NCBI GenBank assembly: GCA_963556495.2
Contig: OY747721.1
Location: forward strand, 13,894,649-13,958,648
DNA: 64,000 nucleotides
Direction: 5' to 3'
DNA from: Valencia hispanica
Lineage: Eukaryota; Chordata; Actinopteri; Cyprinodontiformes; Valenciidae
How positions within the stretch are numbered: the first letter of the stretch is position 1; every line of letters starts with the position of its first letter. Positions 1 through 12,734 of this stretch are shown piece after piece. Under the pieces are notes generated by a model. That model was not told the origin of the DNA, did not search any database, and was given only the letters and a program-made list of their open reading frames with translations. The position numbers were made by a program, and so were the translations under genes.

Positions 1-1596
1 ATCCAGTATGCCAGATATGTTACAAATAAAACTCTTTAAATAAAATATCAAATCATCCAATCATAGTGTGTAAAACTTGTTAAAGCCACAAAAGAGAATT
101 TTGTCATTGCAGAAACTGTTGGCCATGTTTGTAATCTTTTTCCCCCCAGAATTGTGTTTTTATTTAATCAAGCTGAAGCTACTGCAGCATGACTCATTAT
201 AACCAAATGTGAGTACACATTGCGCCACAAATAATTTAGTGTTTTTGTAAGCTCAGGTGTTTACCTCTGACAGTGAATGCTGAGTGACAGGCAGGTGCAA
301 GCTGCCTCGCGCTTGTTCATTTGGCCAGCCGGCCTCATATCAAAGTAGACTATAAAAGATCAGACCCTCCCTTTAGCTCAATTTGATTAGCAGCGAAAAC
401 CCTTCCTGATGACCTTTTAGTTCTGTGACGTCTATCTGCAGAAGATCAGAACTCTGCTTCCCAAACACTCAAATAAAATTGGACAACCAAGACCTGTACA
501 TTTCAGATCAACATGCTGAAAGTAAGACCTGAGTTTACCCCAGATTGGGGACACAGAAGGATCCCATCTGTCAGTTTATGCATTATTGCATTTTCCCCTC
601 CACCCAGCCACTTTATCATGATATAAGACCACCCTCCCTATTTATCACGAATCTCATCACACTGCTGTTTGTTCAGCTCACAAGCTCTCATTCTATAGCC
701 TGAACAGATGATTGTACTTTCCATGTCCGTTGTAATTGAAGGGATCTGTTTATCATGCAGCTGAGAGTCTGGTTTTAGGAAAGTGATGAATTCTGTAAGA
801 AAACAAGATTTCTCCTAAAGAGACCCTGCTGAGTGACATTTAGTCCACATGTACTAGCATCTGAACGTCTACAGGGGGCTGGGATGTCACTGAGCTATTA
901 TTCTGCCAAAAAGAATGAGTATCTATTAATGGAAATGCAGATGGATACATTCTGGTCATACCTAGTCTTTGCCCCTTAAACTCAGTTCCAGGAGTGTTTT
1001 GTTTTCTTTTTTACTTCTTTTTAGAAATATATTGTCCCACAGGAACCACTTTTCTCAGCCAGGTGGGATCAGTTCATTCTCCTGGTCAAAGATAAAAATA
1101 AAATTAGCAGGCCGTATTTAGACAGACAGTGGAAGAGCAGCACAGGGCTGACTGTTGTTGCCAACTCTAGTGACTCCATGAATGGTACTGATACCCACTT
1201 GACCTTAATCCTACATTGCAATCTGGTCACTGGTTTTTGAGATGCTTAGATAAAATATCCTTATCACCAGCTTTGTTTGTTTTCTCAGAATCATAACTTG
1301 GTACCAAATATGGTAATTTATGAGATGATGTTGGGGGAACCTCTTTGCCCTCAGTATTTATTACATTGCAAGAGTTTCTTCACATAAAACAGCACAAATT
1401 TCAATGTATTTGGGGATTTTATGATAGAACACCAAAATGCGTAATTGTAAAAGTAAAATGATACACGGTTTTTGATATTTTTAAACAATTAAAATCTGAA
1501 AGTGTATCATGCATCTGAATCATCTAAATAAAATCAAGTTAAACTAATTACCTTTAGATGTCAAAATATAGTCAATTAAGTCTATCACTTCGTTAT
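1..1596. other. intronic sequence, nothing recognised
   Basis: AT-rich DNA with frequent stops in every frame. I see no repeat family, splice-flanked open frame or RNA gene. By position it belongs to the large 5' intron of kcnma1. Confidence 0.5.
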
Positions 1597-1600
1597 TTAA

Positions 1601-1922
1601 AGGGATATTCCACCCCTAAATTAAATTAATATTGTTGCCATATTCCCCAGAGTTAGATAAGTGAGAAAAGCATTTTGGAATCAGTCCAGTCATTCTCCTA
1701 ATCTGGCAGCTGTCCGTTTGCTTTTGCTTAGCATAAACAATGTAAGAGAATGGTAGCAGCTAGCATTTCATGTGCGAAAATCATGAGCATTACTCAATAA
1801 TGAGCCTAATTATTCCTGGTGAGCTCAATAATCATATTGATTGCAAATGAAAATTATAAGTAACACGAAGGAATTACAGGAGCCGATTTAGATTTGGGAC
1901 TACATTACGACAAAGCACCCCT
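1601..1922. mobile_element. MITE-like element flanked by TTAA
   Basis: A 322-bp segment lies between TTAA at 1597-1600 and TTAA at 1923-1926. Its ends are AGGGATATTCCACCCC and, on the reverse strand, AGGGGTGCTTTG: a short, imperfect inverted repeat beginning AGGG. TTAA target duplication is typical of piggyBac- and Kolobok-type transposons, and fish genomes carry many short copies starting TTAAAGGGAT. No coding capacity. Weak internal symmetry keeps confidence moderate. Confidence 0.5.
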
Positions 1923-2290
1923 TTAAGCCGCTGCTGAAAGGCACAAGGACATGACACAGCACCACCTAAAAGAGATTTACTCTACAAAACTCGCTGTCTA
2001 CAGTCATTGGGGTGAAATGTTGTAAATGTTATACAGTTAACCTGGAGGTGACAATCTCAGCCAGATGTCACAGCTATCATAATTAATATTTGCCCAGCAA
2101 CACCCAAGGAATTAGAGTAACTAGAACATTACTCACAGCCATTGATGATGCACTTTGTTCAGTATCTGTATAAAAAATGGAAGGGTCTGCCGTATTCTTA
2201 AGATGCAGTATCATCTTTCTGGTAGAATATTGCATTTTTTCTTTGTAGTCCTCTGGTGTGAAATGCTTCTCGCAAACCAGATATTGATTA

Positions 2291-2800
2291 CTGTATTTGT
2301 CAGACTATAAGCCGCTACTTTTTTCATACGCTTTGAACCCTGCGTCCTATACAGCGATGCAGTTTGATATATAAATTTTTCTACTGGCTAATGGCCTCCG
2401 GGCGGCACTATAGCAGGAAGTGCAAAAGTGAGGCAGACGTGGGGAAAGATTATGCGCCGAAGAAAACACTACCGGTAGTTTCATGCACACACCCTCATCA
2501 TGGAAAACACATGAAGAAATGCATATAATGCATTTTTTTAAGTTAAAGGCAATCGAGCTGGCCGTCAAAGAAGGAAATAGAGCTACTGCACCGAAGCCTA
2601 ACATCAATGAATCAATGGTGAGATGCTGGAGGAGGCAGCGGAAAGAACTAAGTTATTGTAAAAAGACAACAAAAGCTTTCAGATGACATAAAGACACTGA
2701 AGAACACACCTTCAGTGGCTTTAGTGAGGAAGAGAAAGATGAAGATAGACCAATGACTTTTCTGGTAGGCTAAAGTATGTTTTATTTTTTAAAGAGGCAT
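2291..2800 (+). mobile_element. pogo-like DNA transposon relic, 5' part
   Basis: The terminus near 2304-2320 (GACTATAAGCCGCTAC) matches those at 25094 and 41838-41860 (reverse strand). Internally, 2510-2685 reads KLKAIELAVKEGNRA and then SMVRCWRRQRKELSYCKK. That is the helix-turn-helix DNA-binding part of pogo/Tigger-type transposases, closely matching the minus-strand copy at 41445-41744. The start region has an in-frame stop shortly after MENT, and the catalytic DDE domain is absent. This is a broken copy; similarity to the other copy continues to about 2790. Confidence 0.75.
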
Positions 2801-4540
2801 GATACTGTCGTGTTGCGTTCATGCTTTTGGTGCCCTACTGAGGATTTTCCCATTGTGTTATCTACGTCTAACGTTCGGTACTAAGGAAACGGACTTCCCA
2901 TGGAACAAGTGAAGCTGGTGCAAAGTTGTTCCTCAGCATTCTAGAACCAGAAGAAGCTCCAATAGATTTATCATGAGTTTGGGGAAAATTATAACATTGA
3001 TGCAAATATCTATAGCTTTAGCTTAAAACAAACCTCATACAAAAAGATAATTTATACCCTGGCATGTGGAAAACTGCATAGATGTTTCACAGCTTTTGGT
3101 AAAACACGCGTTTTGTGGTGGATAAATTGATAGTACTGATCATCACATTTGAGCCATATTGGTTTACTGAACAAGCCAACTTCTGCCTCGACCTATGTCA
3201 GCAAGACATAATGGCACTTTGGATCATTCACAGACACAAGTGTGGAGGAGGCCAGAAAGTCATTTTCAACAGACGGCCAGAGGACTATTGAGGAACAAAC
3301 ACTGAGCCATTACATGGAAGAGCTCTTAAAGTAAAAAAAAAGGAAAAGAGAAATTGTAAATACTATGCTGCCTCTTGGAATAAATGTTTAGCGTTAGTTA
3401 AAATTAATGGGCACACTTCTCCTTTGTTATTGCTTCTTTATTGCATGTTTTCCACCATATGAAGTGGTGTTTTCTGTTTCTTTTGCTTGACATTCTCTCT
3501 GGTTTCATGGTTTCAGATGATGTTGAATTTTGTTGTACGCAACTGATATTCTTTCAACACGCCTGGTCATGTCAGAAAGAAGGGTTAGGGTTTGCCACAA
3601 CAGAATGAACAACGTGGCAGCATTTCGCTGCTCGCCTCTGCAGTATGTCTGACGCTATTTTCAGAGGACAGCAGCTGTCAGGTCTGTTTTGTCATGGCCT
3701 TTCTGAAAAAAAAATGACATGTGAAGCTCAAGTCATTTGGCTGAGTCTGTTTTTCATTCCAGAGTCAAAACCAAATAGCTGTTTTTAAATCATTCACGAC
3801 TCCATAAAAGGCAAACAGAAAGTTTTCTTCCACTGAACTTGGTTTCCCTCAAAAGAGAAACAAACAAGACATAACATGACCGAAGGACGCTGGGTATTTC
3901 TCTCTGAATTAAAAGAAAAGCCTTTTTCCTAGTATCTGTTATATTCCTGGGAATCTTTGTTTACTTATCGCTAAATTGAAGAACTGAACTAAAAACTCTG
4001 GAAACATGAGTCTGGAAAAGTCTGGAATGTTTACAAAGTACTTATGTATGGAGTCTGCTGGTGATTACTGGGTTAGAACTGTTTTTTGGTCTTTTTAATA
4101 TGCTTACAAGAATCTAGCCATTTGTTAATGTTGGAAGAGTCCATTTTTGAAATAATATTTACAGAACTTAGGAAGAAGCACTTTGAGTCCAATGCTAATT
4201 TCATTCCTTGGAAATTACCAAAAAACCTCATCCGGCTGTTATTGCACAGGATTTAGAGTGCGTGTTCATACAGTAAACATCACAGACTTTGACATTGGTT
4301 CCGAGTTATTAGAAGTGTTAAATCCACAAAGTGCACTCAGTAAAAAAGTAAGTATGCCCTCTTTCATTTCTGTGGTTTTAATGTATAAAGGATTTGGTCT
4401 TAAAATGATTCAAAGAGCACATTGCAGGTTAAACCACACCTTAAACCACTGTTTAGAGAAATGTATTAGGAACTGGTTCTAAATAAAAAATTACTTGTAA
4501 ATAAATAATTTAGACTTCTGGAGTTGTTTTTGTGAGTAAA
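2801..4540. other. intronic sequence, nothing recognised
   Basis: No repeat family or coding signal recognised. Possibly older transposon sequence follows the pogo-like relic near 2850-3330, but I cannot assign it. Confidence 0.4.
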
Positions 4541-4544
4541 TCTA

Positions 4545-4830
4545 ACCTCTGCCAGACCGGACGTGACGTAGGCGAAGGGAGACCAAGTCAGCTCCATCAA
4601 TAGAAAACAATGGATTTTAATACTGAATCCGACACTGAAGAAACCATAAATGTTTACAATTACACATATGATGGACCACAACCATACAGCTATGAGCCTG
4701 CTGCGCGCCCTAGAGAGCAGAGAGAGACCAGGGGAAGGATTAATGGCCAAAGAAGAGAGATACAGCTGTGGTGTCAGGACAATCAGTGAAGAGTGGTGTG
4801 ACCAATGTTAGAATAAACTTGTGTGCTAAC
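4545..4830 (+). pseudogene. fragment like the P2X7 C-terminal-domain repeat of fish
   Basis: From ATG at 4611 the frame reads MDFNTESDTEETINVYNYTY, then DGPQPYSYEPAARP and QLWCQDNQ before a stop near 4789; in a shifted frame WCDQC follows. The PQPYxxEP motif followed by a Trp-Cys-rich start resembles the intracellular P2X7 tail-type zinc-binding domain that fish genomes carry in many repeated, often transposon-associated copies. The leader CCGGACGTGACGTAGGCG at about 4558-4576 resembles the one at 61887-61920. Frameshifted and truncated, so a relic. The assignment rests on motif memory only. Confidence 0.45.
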
Positions 4831-4879
4831 GTCACAATTCGTAAAGATTACTATCATCTACCAGAACATAAAAAAAACA

Positions 4880-5515
4880 TTAGTATTTGTCAGCTAATAC
4901 AGTATTGATCCATACCAATAATATACAATAATGAGCTTTTCTAAGTTGTCTCAAACTCGTTAATATCCGTTCACATAACGTGGTATGCCACTTTATAGAG
5001 AGAGGGGGGCGACGTACACATTTTCCTGATACCCTTTTGTACTGCTTATTTGACAACCCATATATCACGTCGCATCTGATTTCTGAGATTGTTCTTTCAA
5101 CAAAGTTGGTAATCAGCAGTGTAGACAACGCCAAGATCCTGTCTGCGTAGAGCTGAGCCTCTGATGGATCTGTGACCGTGCCTGCTGCAGCCCCAGAAAC
5201 AGCTGCTGACAGCGGTGCCGATAAAGTTCTGTGCACTGAAGGAACTGCGCCTTGTGTCAGTCGCACCTGATCTTTGCTTCACATGTTGAACTCCATAACA
5301 TCGTTGGGATGGTAATCCTCTAGTCTGAAGTGAGCGCCACAAATGACCGCGTTTTTCGTAGCCGAAGCAGAAGTGAAATCTCGTCTTTTCAGCTGCACAA
5401 AACGCACCCAGGAACGGAAGATGGCTCAGTTTTAGTTTTTATTTGGAAATTTCTGGACTCAATCTTCTGACACCCTGCTGTTTGTACAGCCTCCACAAAC
5501 ACAATAATTTACCAT
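4880..5515 (-). pseudogene. THAP-domain protein relic
   Basis: Read on the minus strand from ATG at 5515: MVNYCVCGGCTNS, the N-terminal Cys pair of a THAP zinc finger. Two stops follow, then WVRFVQLKRRDF, then VICGAHFRLEDYHPNDVMEF (the Cys-x2-His and HF part), a further stop, and RLTQGAVPSVHRTL, the AVPS end of the domain. Order and spacing fit the C2CH THAP fold, which binds DNA and is shared by host THAP proteins and P-element-like transposases. An open frame without recognised domains continues to 4880. At least three in-frame stops make it a pseudogene or transposon relic. It converges tail to tail with the fragment at 4545-4830. Confidence 0.72.
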
Positions 5516-8500
5516 TTTTAAGACAAATGCACCCAATGCAAAACTAGTGAACACACTGACTCTCGATAACACCACCGCTCTACCCGATAACTTCCTACTG
5601 GCTACACTGAGCTGAGGCAGCGCATAGCATATGACTCCGATCGCTTAGGTCACAGGTCCAGAATATGAAACTTTTTTTATTAAAATTTGTGGCGTTATGT
5701 ACTGTAAAAACAAAGAATATCCTCAATAAAGGTTTCAAATTGTAATTTTGGATAACAATTTGTATGCATTTTAGAAAATATTTAACCTGCAATATGCCCT
5801 TTAAAGCTAACCCTAACCTGTTAAAAGTAGACAAAACAGGTTGTACCATCTCAGTATTTAATAAACAAAGATAAAAAACATGAAAATATTTTTTGACTAA
5901 CTAATCCAGAATTTAAAGTGGGTGTGTATAATTTTAGGTAACTTCTGTCAGTAGAGTGCCACACAGGTTTGGGCTCCCTAACCCAGAATGTTTTGGCTGA
6001 AGATATGTCAAGAATTTCCATGAATTTATAATCTGAAGTCAGGCAAAATTAGGTTTATGAGTGAACGATTAGTAGACGTCTACATTTTGTCAAGATTCAC
6101 AAAAATGATTAAATGTCTTCAGGGTCCGGTATTGAGTACTCATTGGTACGTCAAAAAAATCATTGAAAATGAAAACCAAACAAAATTCTGTTTCTCAAAA
6201 AATTTGAATGTTACCTAAAGAAAAGAATTAAAGGCTTTTAATAAGAACATGTTGGTATTATTGATAACTGTATCCATAAATTGCACAGTATTTGGTTGAA
6301 TCACTGACTCCCATTGAGTCCATGTCTTTGAAACTCAGGCAAGCTTAGAATGGGCTTTTTCAACCACACTTCTTCCTTCCACTCAACTTTTCATTCATAT
6401 GGTTTGATATAACACCCTAAACAATGAGCTTCTTTTGGAATTACTATTTGTGACTTACCGTCCGTGTGCAGGGTATCAATGACTCTCTGCTGGATGTATG
6501 GCCAAGTCAGAATATTTTACATGACTGTTTAGGTCATAATATGGCCATAGCACAACACTGATGGAAAAAAAAGTGTTTTTTAATGCCAGAAAAAACAACC
6601 ATGTAAATGAAACAGCTGTCTGTGACAGTTGTGTCTGAAAATGTCTAATGCTGTGATGGTTAAGGAAACAATTTCATGCTACTGATGCAAAGTAGCTAAT
6701 GTTGGCATTCTGGCATAACTAATTTAACCAGCTAACCATTAGCCTTTTGGGCTCGGTTGTAGCATTTTAACCATCCCCGAAGCATACCTTTTTGTAAAAG
6801 TACAGTTGTAACACTAAACAACTAGTCAGAATGAAAACACATTCTCTTTTTTTATTTATCAACTAAGAGCTTGAGGTTGCGACACATAAAAAGCAGCTTT
6901 ATTTTTTGCATCTAGGCATGTCACTTCAAGTTACCACACGGATTTTCTAAGATGTGAAAGGATGTCATTACTGTTTTTCAGTTTTCTAAATGAGTAGAAA
7001 ACTCACTTTTTTGGAGTTTTTTTTGTTTTTGGTTCTAAGTGCCTACAAACTCAATGTTTGTTCTTACAGCTCATTTGTTGCTTCAAATCCACTTAACTGT
7101 CCCCTCAACCACAAATGTCAGAATTATGTTCAATGATGAAACTCCCGTGTAAAAGGTGCTGTCAAACCATGAGAAGGAAACAGAAAAACAACAAGGTCTT
7201 GTTATATGGAAAATTCTATTTTAGGAGGTAGGACAGTTGGCCATTTTGACAAGCTCTGCTTTCTGATGGAAATATGAAGCAAGATGTTGAGCCTTTTAAT
7301 GTGGCACACTGATCTAAGAATCCCTATGTCACAAATGCTTCCTTTTGTGTGGACCAGTGACTATCCCTGCATAAGCTGCAGGTGTAAAGTTGCACAAAAT
7401 GTTTGTGCACGGGAAGCCAAATGCTTTACGCAATCGTGGCTTTAGTTTTGGACAGCAGCGTGTATCAGGTGTGATAATTACCATCTCCCAAGGGGCAGGG
7501 GGAAGATTTGCTTCTAATTTGGACCTCTTCTATGTTAGGCAGCCACATTTCTGACACCGCTTCAATTGGCAGAAAAGATCAAGAGTATAATTAGTTCAGT
7601 AAAGTGGCATCATGTTTTAAAACTGTAGAGTAAGGTCTTGTTCTTAATCCCATTTTGAGAAGAGATTGATTAAAATGAGATTCTTGGCTGCCACAAATGG
7701 AACTCTTTAGATTATATTTTAAAATAGTGTGGCACAATGATCTGGAAAATGGTTAGATTTAAACTTTGAGACTCTTCAAAATAAATCTCACCCTTTTAAC
7801 TCCTGTCACTGAAAAACAGGTCTAAATGAGATAACACTTGAATGACACTTGATATCAAGCAAGCTTTTTCAGCATAACTTAAATAGCAGAGTAGAGAGAA
7901 TGAAACCAAGTTTTAAAGATGCATTTTGACTCCCAAATGTCCTTAAAAATACAGTCTCTATATATTAGAACATAATCGAAATAGATTTTTTAGTCTTTCA
8001 ATTCAAAAATGAAACTCTTATATTATTTTTATTCTTTACACAGAGTGATACATGCTGAGTTATTTCTGTTATCCTGATGATTCTGGCTTATAGATGATGA
8101 AAACCCGGAAGTTATTTTCCCAGAAATGTAGAATATTATATAAAAACAATAAAAAAGGATTTTAATACAGAAATGTTATGATATTGGATCACGTTGAAGA
8201 TACCCGTCTCGATAATTGTCCCAGCAGACAGTCAAAAGAACGATAAGCCACAAAAGGTATCCAAGGAATATAAAGGAAAATTGAGTCAGATGTATACAAA
8301 TTTGAGGGGTAATACCGGCCTTGAGTTTATTGTGAAGCAAAGGTCATTGAAGAGCTTGGGGCAGATACATAAGGTATGAAGTGTGGGGGGGAACCAGGGC
8401 CTCAAGAACCACCAAACACAGACATATCCAGGATATTGGCTACAATTGTCACTTGTGATAGTTGTGTGCTACTGAGAAAAACCACTGGACTGTTGCTCAA

Positions 8501-11498
8501 AGTCCTTGTCTGAGTCTAAAGTAAATGTTGTATTTTATTTGGAATTCAAGGTCCCAGAGTCTGAAGGAAGAGTTGTTTCAGGTCCACTCTGTAGTTTTCT
8601 ACAGTAAGTGATGAGAGAAAATATTTGGTCCGCTGTTTGTCCAGTGTGATTTGTCAAGTTGAAGGCAACCGTGGATATTCAAATTTTTCAAGGAACTGAA
8701 TTTTAGTTTTTTTATTAGCTGTAGGTCACAGTCATTAAAATTAATAAAAATAGAGAGAGAGATGTTATGCTGTGTGAAGTTAATATAAATATTATAAGGA
8801 TTTCACTTTCAGAATTTTATCACTGAATGAAATTTACTCTCATAAACAAAGTATTTCTGTTTTTACACAAAAGGCCTGTTAGGTGAGACATATTTTGTTC
8901 TCACTATTGTGACAAACAGAGACAAAAGCATAAATTATATTAATTTTTAATTTATGTCTGTCATTTGTGTTAAGTCGGACGCATTCTGACAATTCAGCTG
9001 AGAGAGGGGGCAGGGAGCTGTTGTGGGTGGAAACATCCTTCCCCTCCCATCCTACAGTAAGCTCTTTACGCCTCGCTGTGAGAGTTTTTGGGATGTTTCC
9101 AGGGGTGGCTTTAATCACGGCTAAGCCACCGATGGATTTGAAGCTCCACACTGCGTGTTCTGATTGTGGATCATTTTAATATCTGAACAATAATGAAAAC
9201 TGTTGTATAAAAAGTTTAAATCTCTTATTTAGAGAAAAGGGCAGAACATGGGGCAATGAGAATAATTCAACTGCAGCACATGAAAGAGTCTGCAAAAATT
9301 CAGAGAGAATCTCGAATAGACTTGTAGCTGGAGCTGCATGAGGACCTTTTGGCTTCACTCAAAAGGTTCAAGGATATCGGCATTGTTTTCAGAGCTCGGC
9401 ATGGACGTCAACGGCTCTCATAGATCGAATCGCCTGCAATGTACAGAGGCCGTTGTCAAACAAACAACAGATCCTGTTTCAGACTGTAGGTGGTTACAGT
9501 GCAACCTATACAACGTGAAACACAAACTGAGCACTTGTGTGTGGCCGTCAAAGGTTTACTGGAGGATCTGGTTTCTGAGTCTTTTAGCCACCATGATTAT
9601 TTTAATATATGAGCAATATGGTCACGTTCATGAGCCAAACATCAAGCTACTGTCTTCAGCTAGGCAATTACTTAAAATAAAGGCATATTTAAAGTTGCTA
9701 TGTCAAATCTGCAAAACAAGCTAGCTTGAAACGTTTTTTTCTTGCCACTTAACAATGTTCTAACATAGTATAGCTATAAATATGTTGTGGAGATAAAAAG
9801 CAAAACGAAAAAAAAAAAAAATTAAGGGGTTCTGTCGCATTTGTCTAAAGACCTCAGCCAATAACATGGCTCAGTCCAAAATCAACAATTGGACCATCCG
9901 GTTGTCTGTCTCACCAGACAAGTGCACTTCCACATTTATACTCCCATATAAATTCAGTCTACACTTTTGAGATATTTGCTTGTAGAAAATGATGGCTCAA
10001 ACTAAAAGTTCTTTTTATTTTTTTGCTCAAACTTTCATTTTACAGAGTTCATGTGTATTTTGTTGCATTTATAGACTTGCAACCCTGGATGAAGGTCAGC
10101 CGCAGACCTAAAACTCCAGTACAGGACAAAGTGTCTCAGAAAACGTTACCAAATTTGTGAGGCAAATAAGAAAATGTGATTCATGTGAGATGACTTAGAC
10201 CAACAGAGGACCAATTAAATACAAGAGAATTAAATGAAATGGCAGCAAACATAATAAACTTCTGTTCTGCTACATGTGATAAAAATGTAACATGTAAAAT
10301 GTGCTTTCCTGACCTTTAATCACTCACATTCCAGTGAAATATCATTTGACTAAAGCATATTTTTGTTCTTCTTGTACATACAAAAATTTATGTGGATAAA
10401 TGTTTCTATTTTACAGTGTTAATCCACTTAGAGCAGTTTAAAAATGTTCCGAGCTCAACTGAACTCCTGCAATTTTCCAGCAATTTTCAAGTCTTGCTTA
10501 TAAAGACTTGGCTCAGCTTTCTCTGCTAGTAGCCTCATTTTTAAAAGTAAAAAAAAAATTGCTTTAGGAGCTAAATGAAGTTAAATAAAATCCCATTAAG
10601 AGCTTAAACATGTTTGCTTAGTTATAAGTGTCTAGCATGACATAGCTGTCCAATTCAGACTCCGATATCCTATGGATTCAAACCACCCTACGGCCTCCAT
10701 GATCTCCCTGACATTTTGAAGGTCACTGATTCACAGCAAATATGGAAAACTTTATTTCAGTGTGAAGGTATGCACAACCCTACTCCGCTCTTGCTGCTTT
10801 TCTTACTACCCCAGTAAAGGGCATTAATGAGCTCCAGGATGTTTCCTAACAATCCCCAGATTTTCCCTGTAAATATGTTAGGTTTCTGCTACTCCACCGT
10901 TAATTATAGTCTTGCTGTGGAAGATGAAATGCTCTCAGTATTTTCATAGTATAATAGGATGCAGGTAAATAAGTTTTCTGTACAGTTACAGCACACATCT
11001 GCATGCCATTTTACATATTAATTTTTACCTAACACATCGCTCTGTGCATATCTCAGCAAGTACAGTCAGAAGGAATGGAGGCATGCAGAATTATGGTGGT
11101 CCGAAGATTTATTTATTTAGTGGCACTGCTCATTTTTCCTCCTCATCCAGGTCTTCCTCCTGTCCTCCTGCCCATTGTTAAATATGATGTCCAGGGTAAT
11201 TGTTGTGTTTAAACTGCTGCAAGAAAGAAGTTTTTTTTTTCAGACTCTTAGCATCATGCCATTTGTGCAGTTTGGAGGTGTTCTTCCATGCTGGGAGACC
11301 ACTATGTAGGATGAGTCTAAACGTGGTTCTTTTTATGGGGAGTCTTCATCATTTGTATTAGTTTCTCTCAGAGTTCTTTGTTTGTTGGAGTATCAGGACA
11401 CCATGTGCCTGGGTTGCCAAAAGCTTGACAGTAAATTTCCTAGAGCGTTGCCTGCACTGTTTGGGCAGAGTGAGCTCTTTGTAGCTTGCTATTAGGTC
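5516..11498. other. intronic sequence, nothing recognised
   Basis: About 6 kb without a feature I can support. It is AT-rich with homopolymer stretches (for example poly-A near 9812-9823). Open frames at 8879-9179 and 9338-9724 have no splice sites, family motifs or domain signs and are taken as chance. Confidence 0.4.
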
Positions 11499-12042
11499 AC
11501 GCCTGATTCACACAGAGTGCGGAACGTATTCGGTCCAGACTCTGTACTGCTTCCGCTATGCCGGAAAAACATCGAGTCCAATCAGAGCATTCTCACCGAC
11601 TGCGATGTGATCTGGAAGGGGCGCTCCGGAAAGTTTCTCCATGAAGTTCATTTTTTCCGTACGCCGTATGTGTATTTCCATGAAGTTACAGAAATTATAT
11701 GAGCTAGACAGGAAGTGAAATGTGGTCAACCGAGGTGAATCCAGTATAGTTCAAAATAAAACCCTTGTTACATTTTTTTCCCGGCTTTTTTATTTATTCT
11801 TAATGACAGGGAGATCAGTTCACAGTGTATGATAATTCACATTGTTTTTACAAGTACCGTATATATTTAAATATATAATGGCATATTTTGTCAATGTGTT
11901 GCAAACTATTGCTAAACATGCATTGCTTTCACTCTGTGCTTTCCGGAGACTTTCAGCTCACAAAGGCACACAATGGCAGTCCGTACGGAAACTGTATGGA
12001 AACCGTTCCGGATCCGTTCCGCACTCTGTGTGAATCAAGCGT
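11499..12042. mobile_element. non-autonomous DNA transposon with about 28-bp inverted ends
   Basis: The left end at 11499-11526 reads ACGCCTGATTCACACAGAGT and then GCGGAACG. The right end at 12015-12042 is its reverse complement with one mismatch. The 544-bp body has no coding capacity. It carries TCCGG/CCGGA-rich subterminal stretches near both ends. Family unknown; no clear target duplication could be read. Confidence 0.72.
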
Positions 12043-12734
12043 CAGTGTGGCCAATCTGTGCAGGTGTGCATAGACCCCACATTATGGATGAGCTACCACT
12101 GATGCTACCAGGCTGATTTAGCAAGATATTTAGAATGACTTTAATTCCTGCAGTTTTGTAAATCTTAAATAAGATGATTTTCCCAGCTTTATCTGGGGTG
12201 AAGGTTGAGTCTTTGCATGAGATAAGCCAGTCATCACACCTGTGAACCTATTCAAGCCTCTTCAGCAGACATTTTCAAAAACTTAATTTTGAAGGATTCA
12301 TGAACTACTTCTGCTAAAGTCACGAAAGGATAGTTTAAATATTTCATTAGTGAACCAAGCATGTTTTAGGTCCATTTCGGCTGCTGAGAAGCTTTTCAAA
12401 ATTACTTTTCTCTCAGGTGTTTGCAAACCCTCAATACTTTAATTCAGTGTGGCTGACAACATGTATGTAATTTTCTTTGTATGTCTTTCAGTTTGGATTC
12501 CCAGTAGAAGCGTGCCAGGAGCCTGTTACCCCACACTGTGTGCTTTGTACTTGACTGAGCAGCTCAGATTAAGCTGTCAATCAGGACGGGAAAATGGTTA
12601 AAAAGACCCTCCAGACAGCCCTAAATCCCCATGAGCATTCTCCTCATTATTGAAAACAGCTAGCACTTTACTATGTGGCACTTACTGCACTTCACTTTTA
12701 TACCACCACAGAAAAACATATCATTTTAGTCATA
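12043..12734. other. intronic sequence, nothing recognised
   Basis: No motif, repeat or open frame of note. Confidence 0.4.

Noticed and set aside
9338..9724. 128-codon frame
   Set aside because: No similarity or domain recognised, no splice signals, and average composition for the intron; frames of this length are expected by chance over 64 kb.
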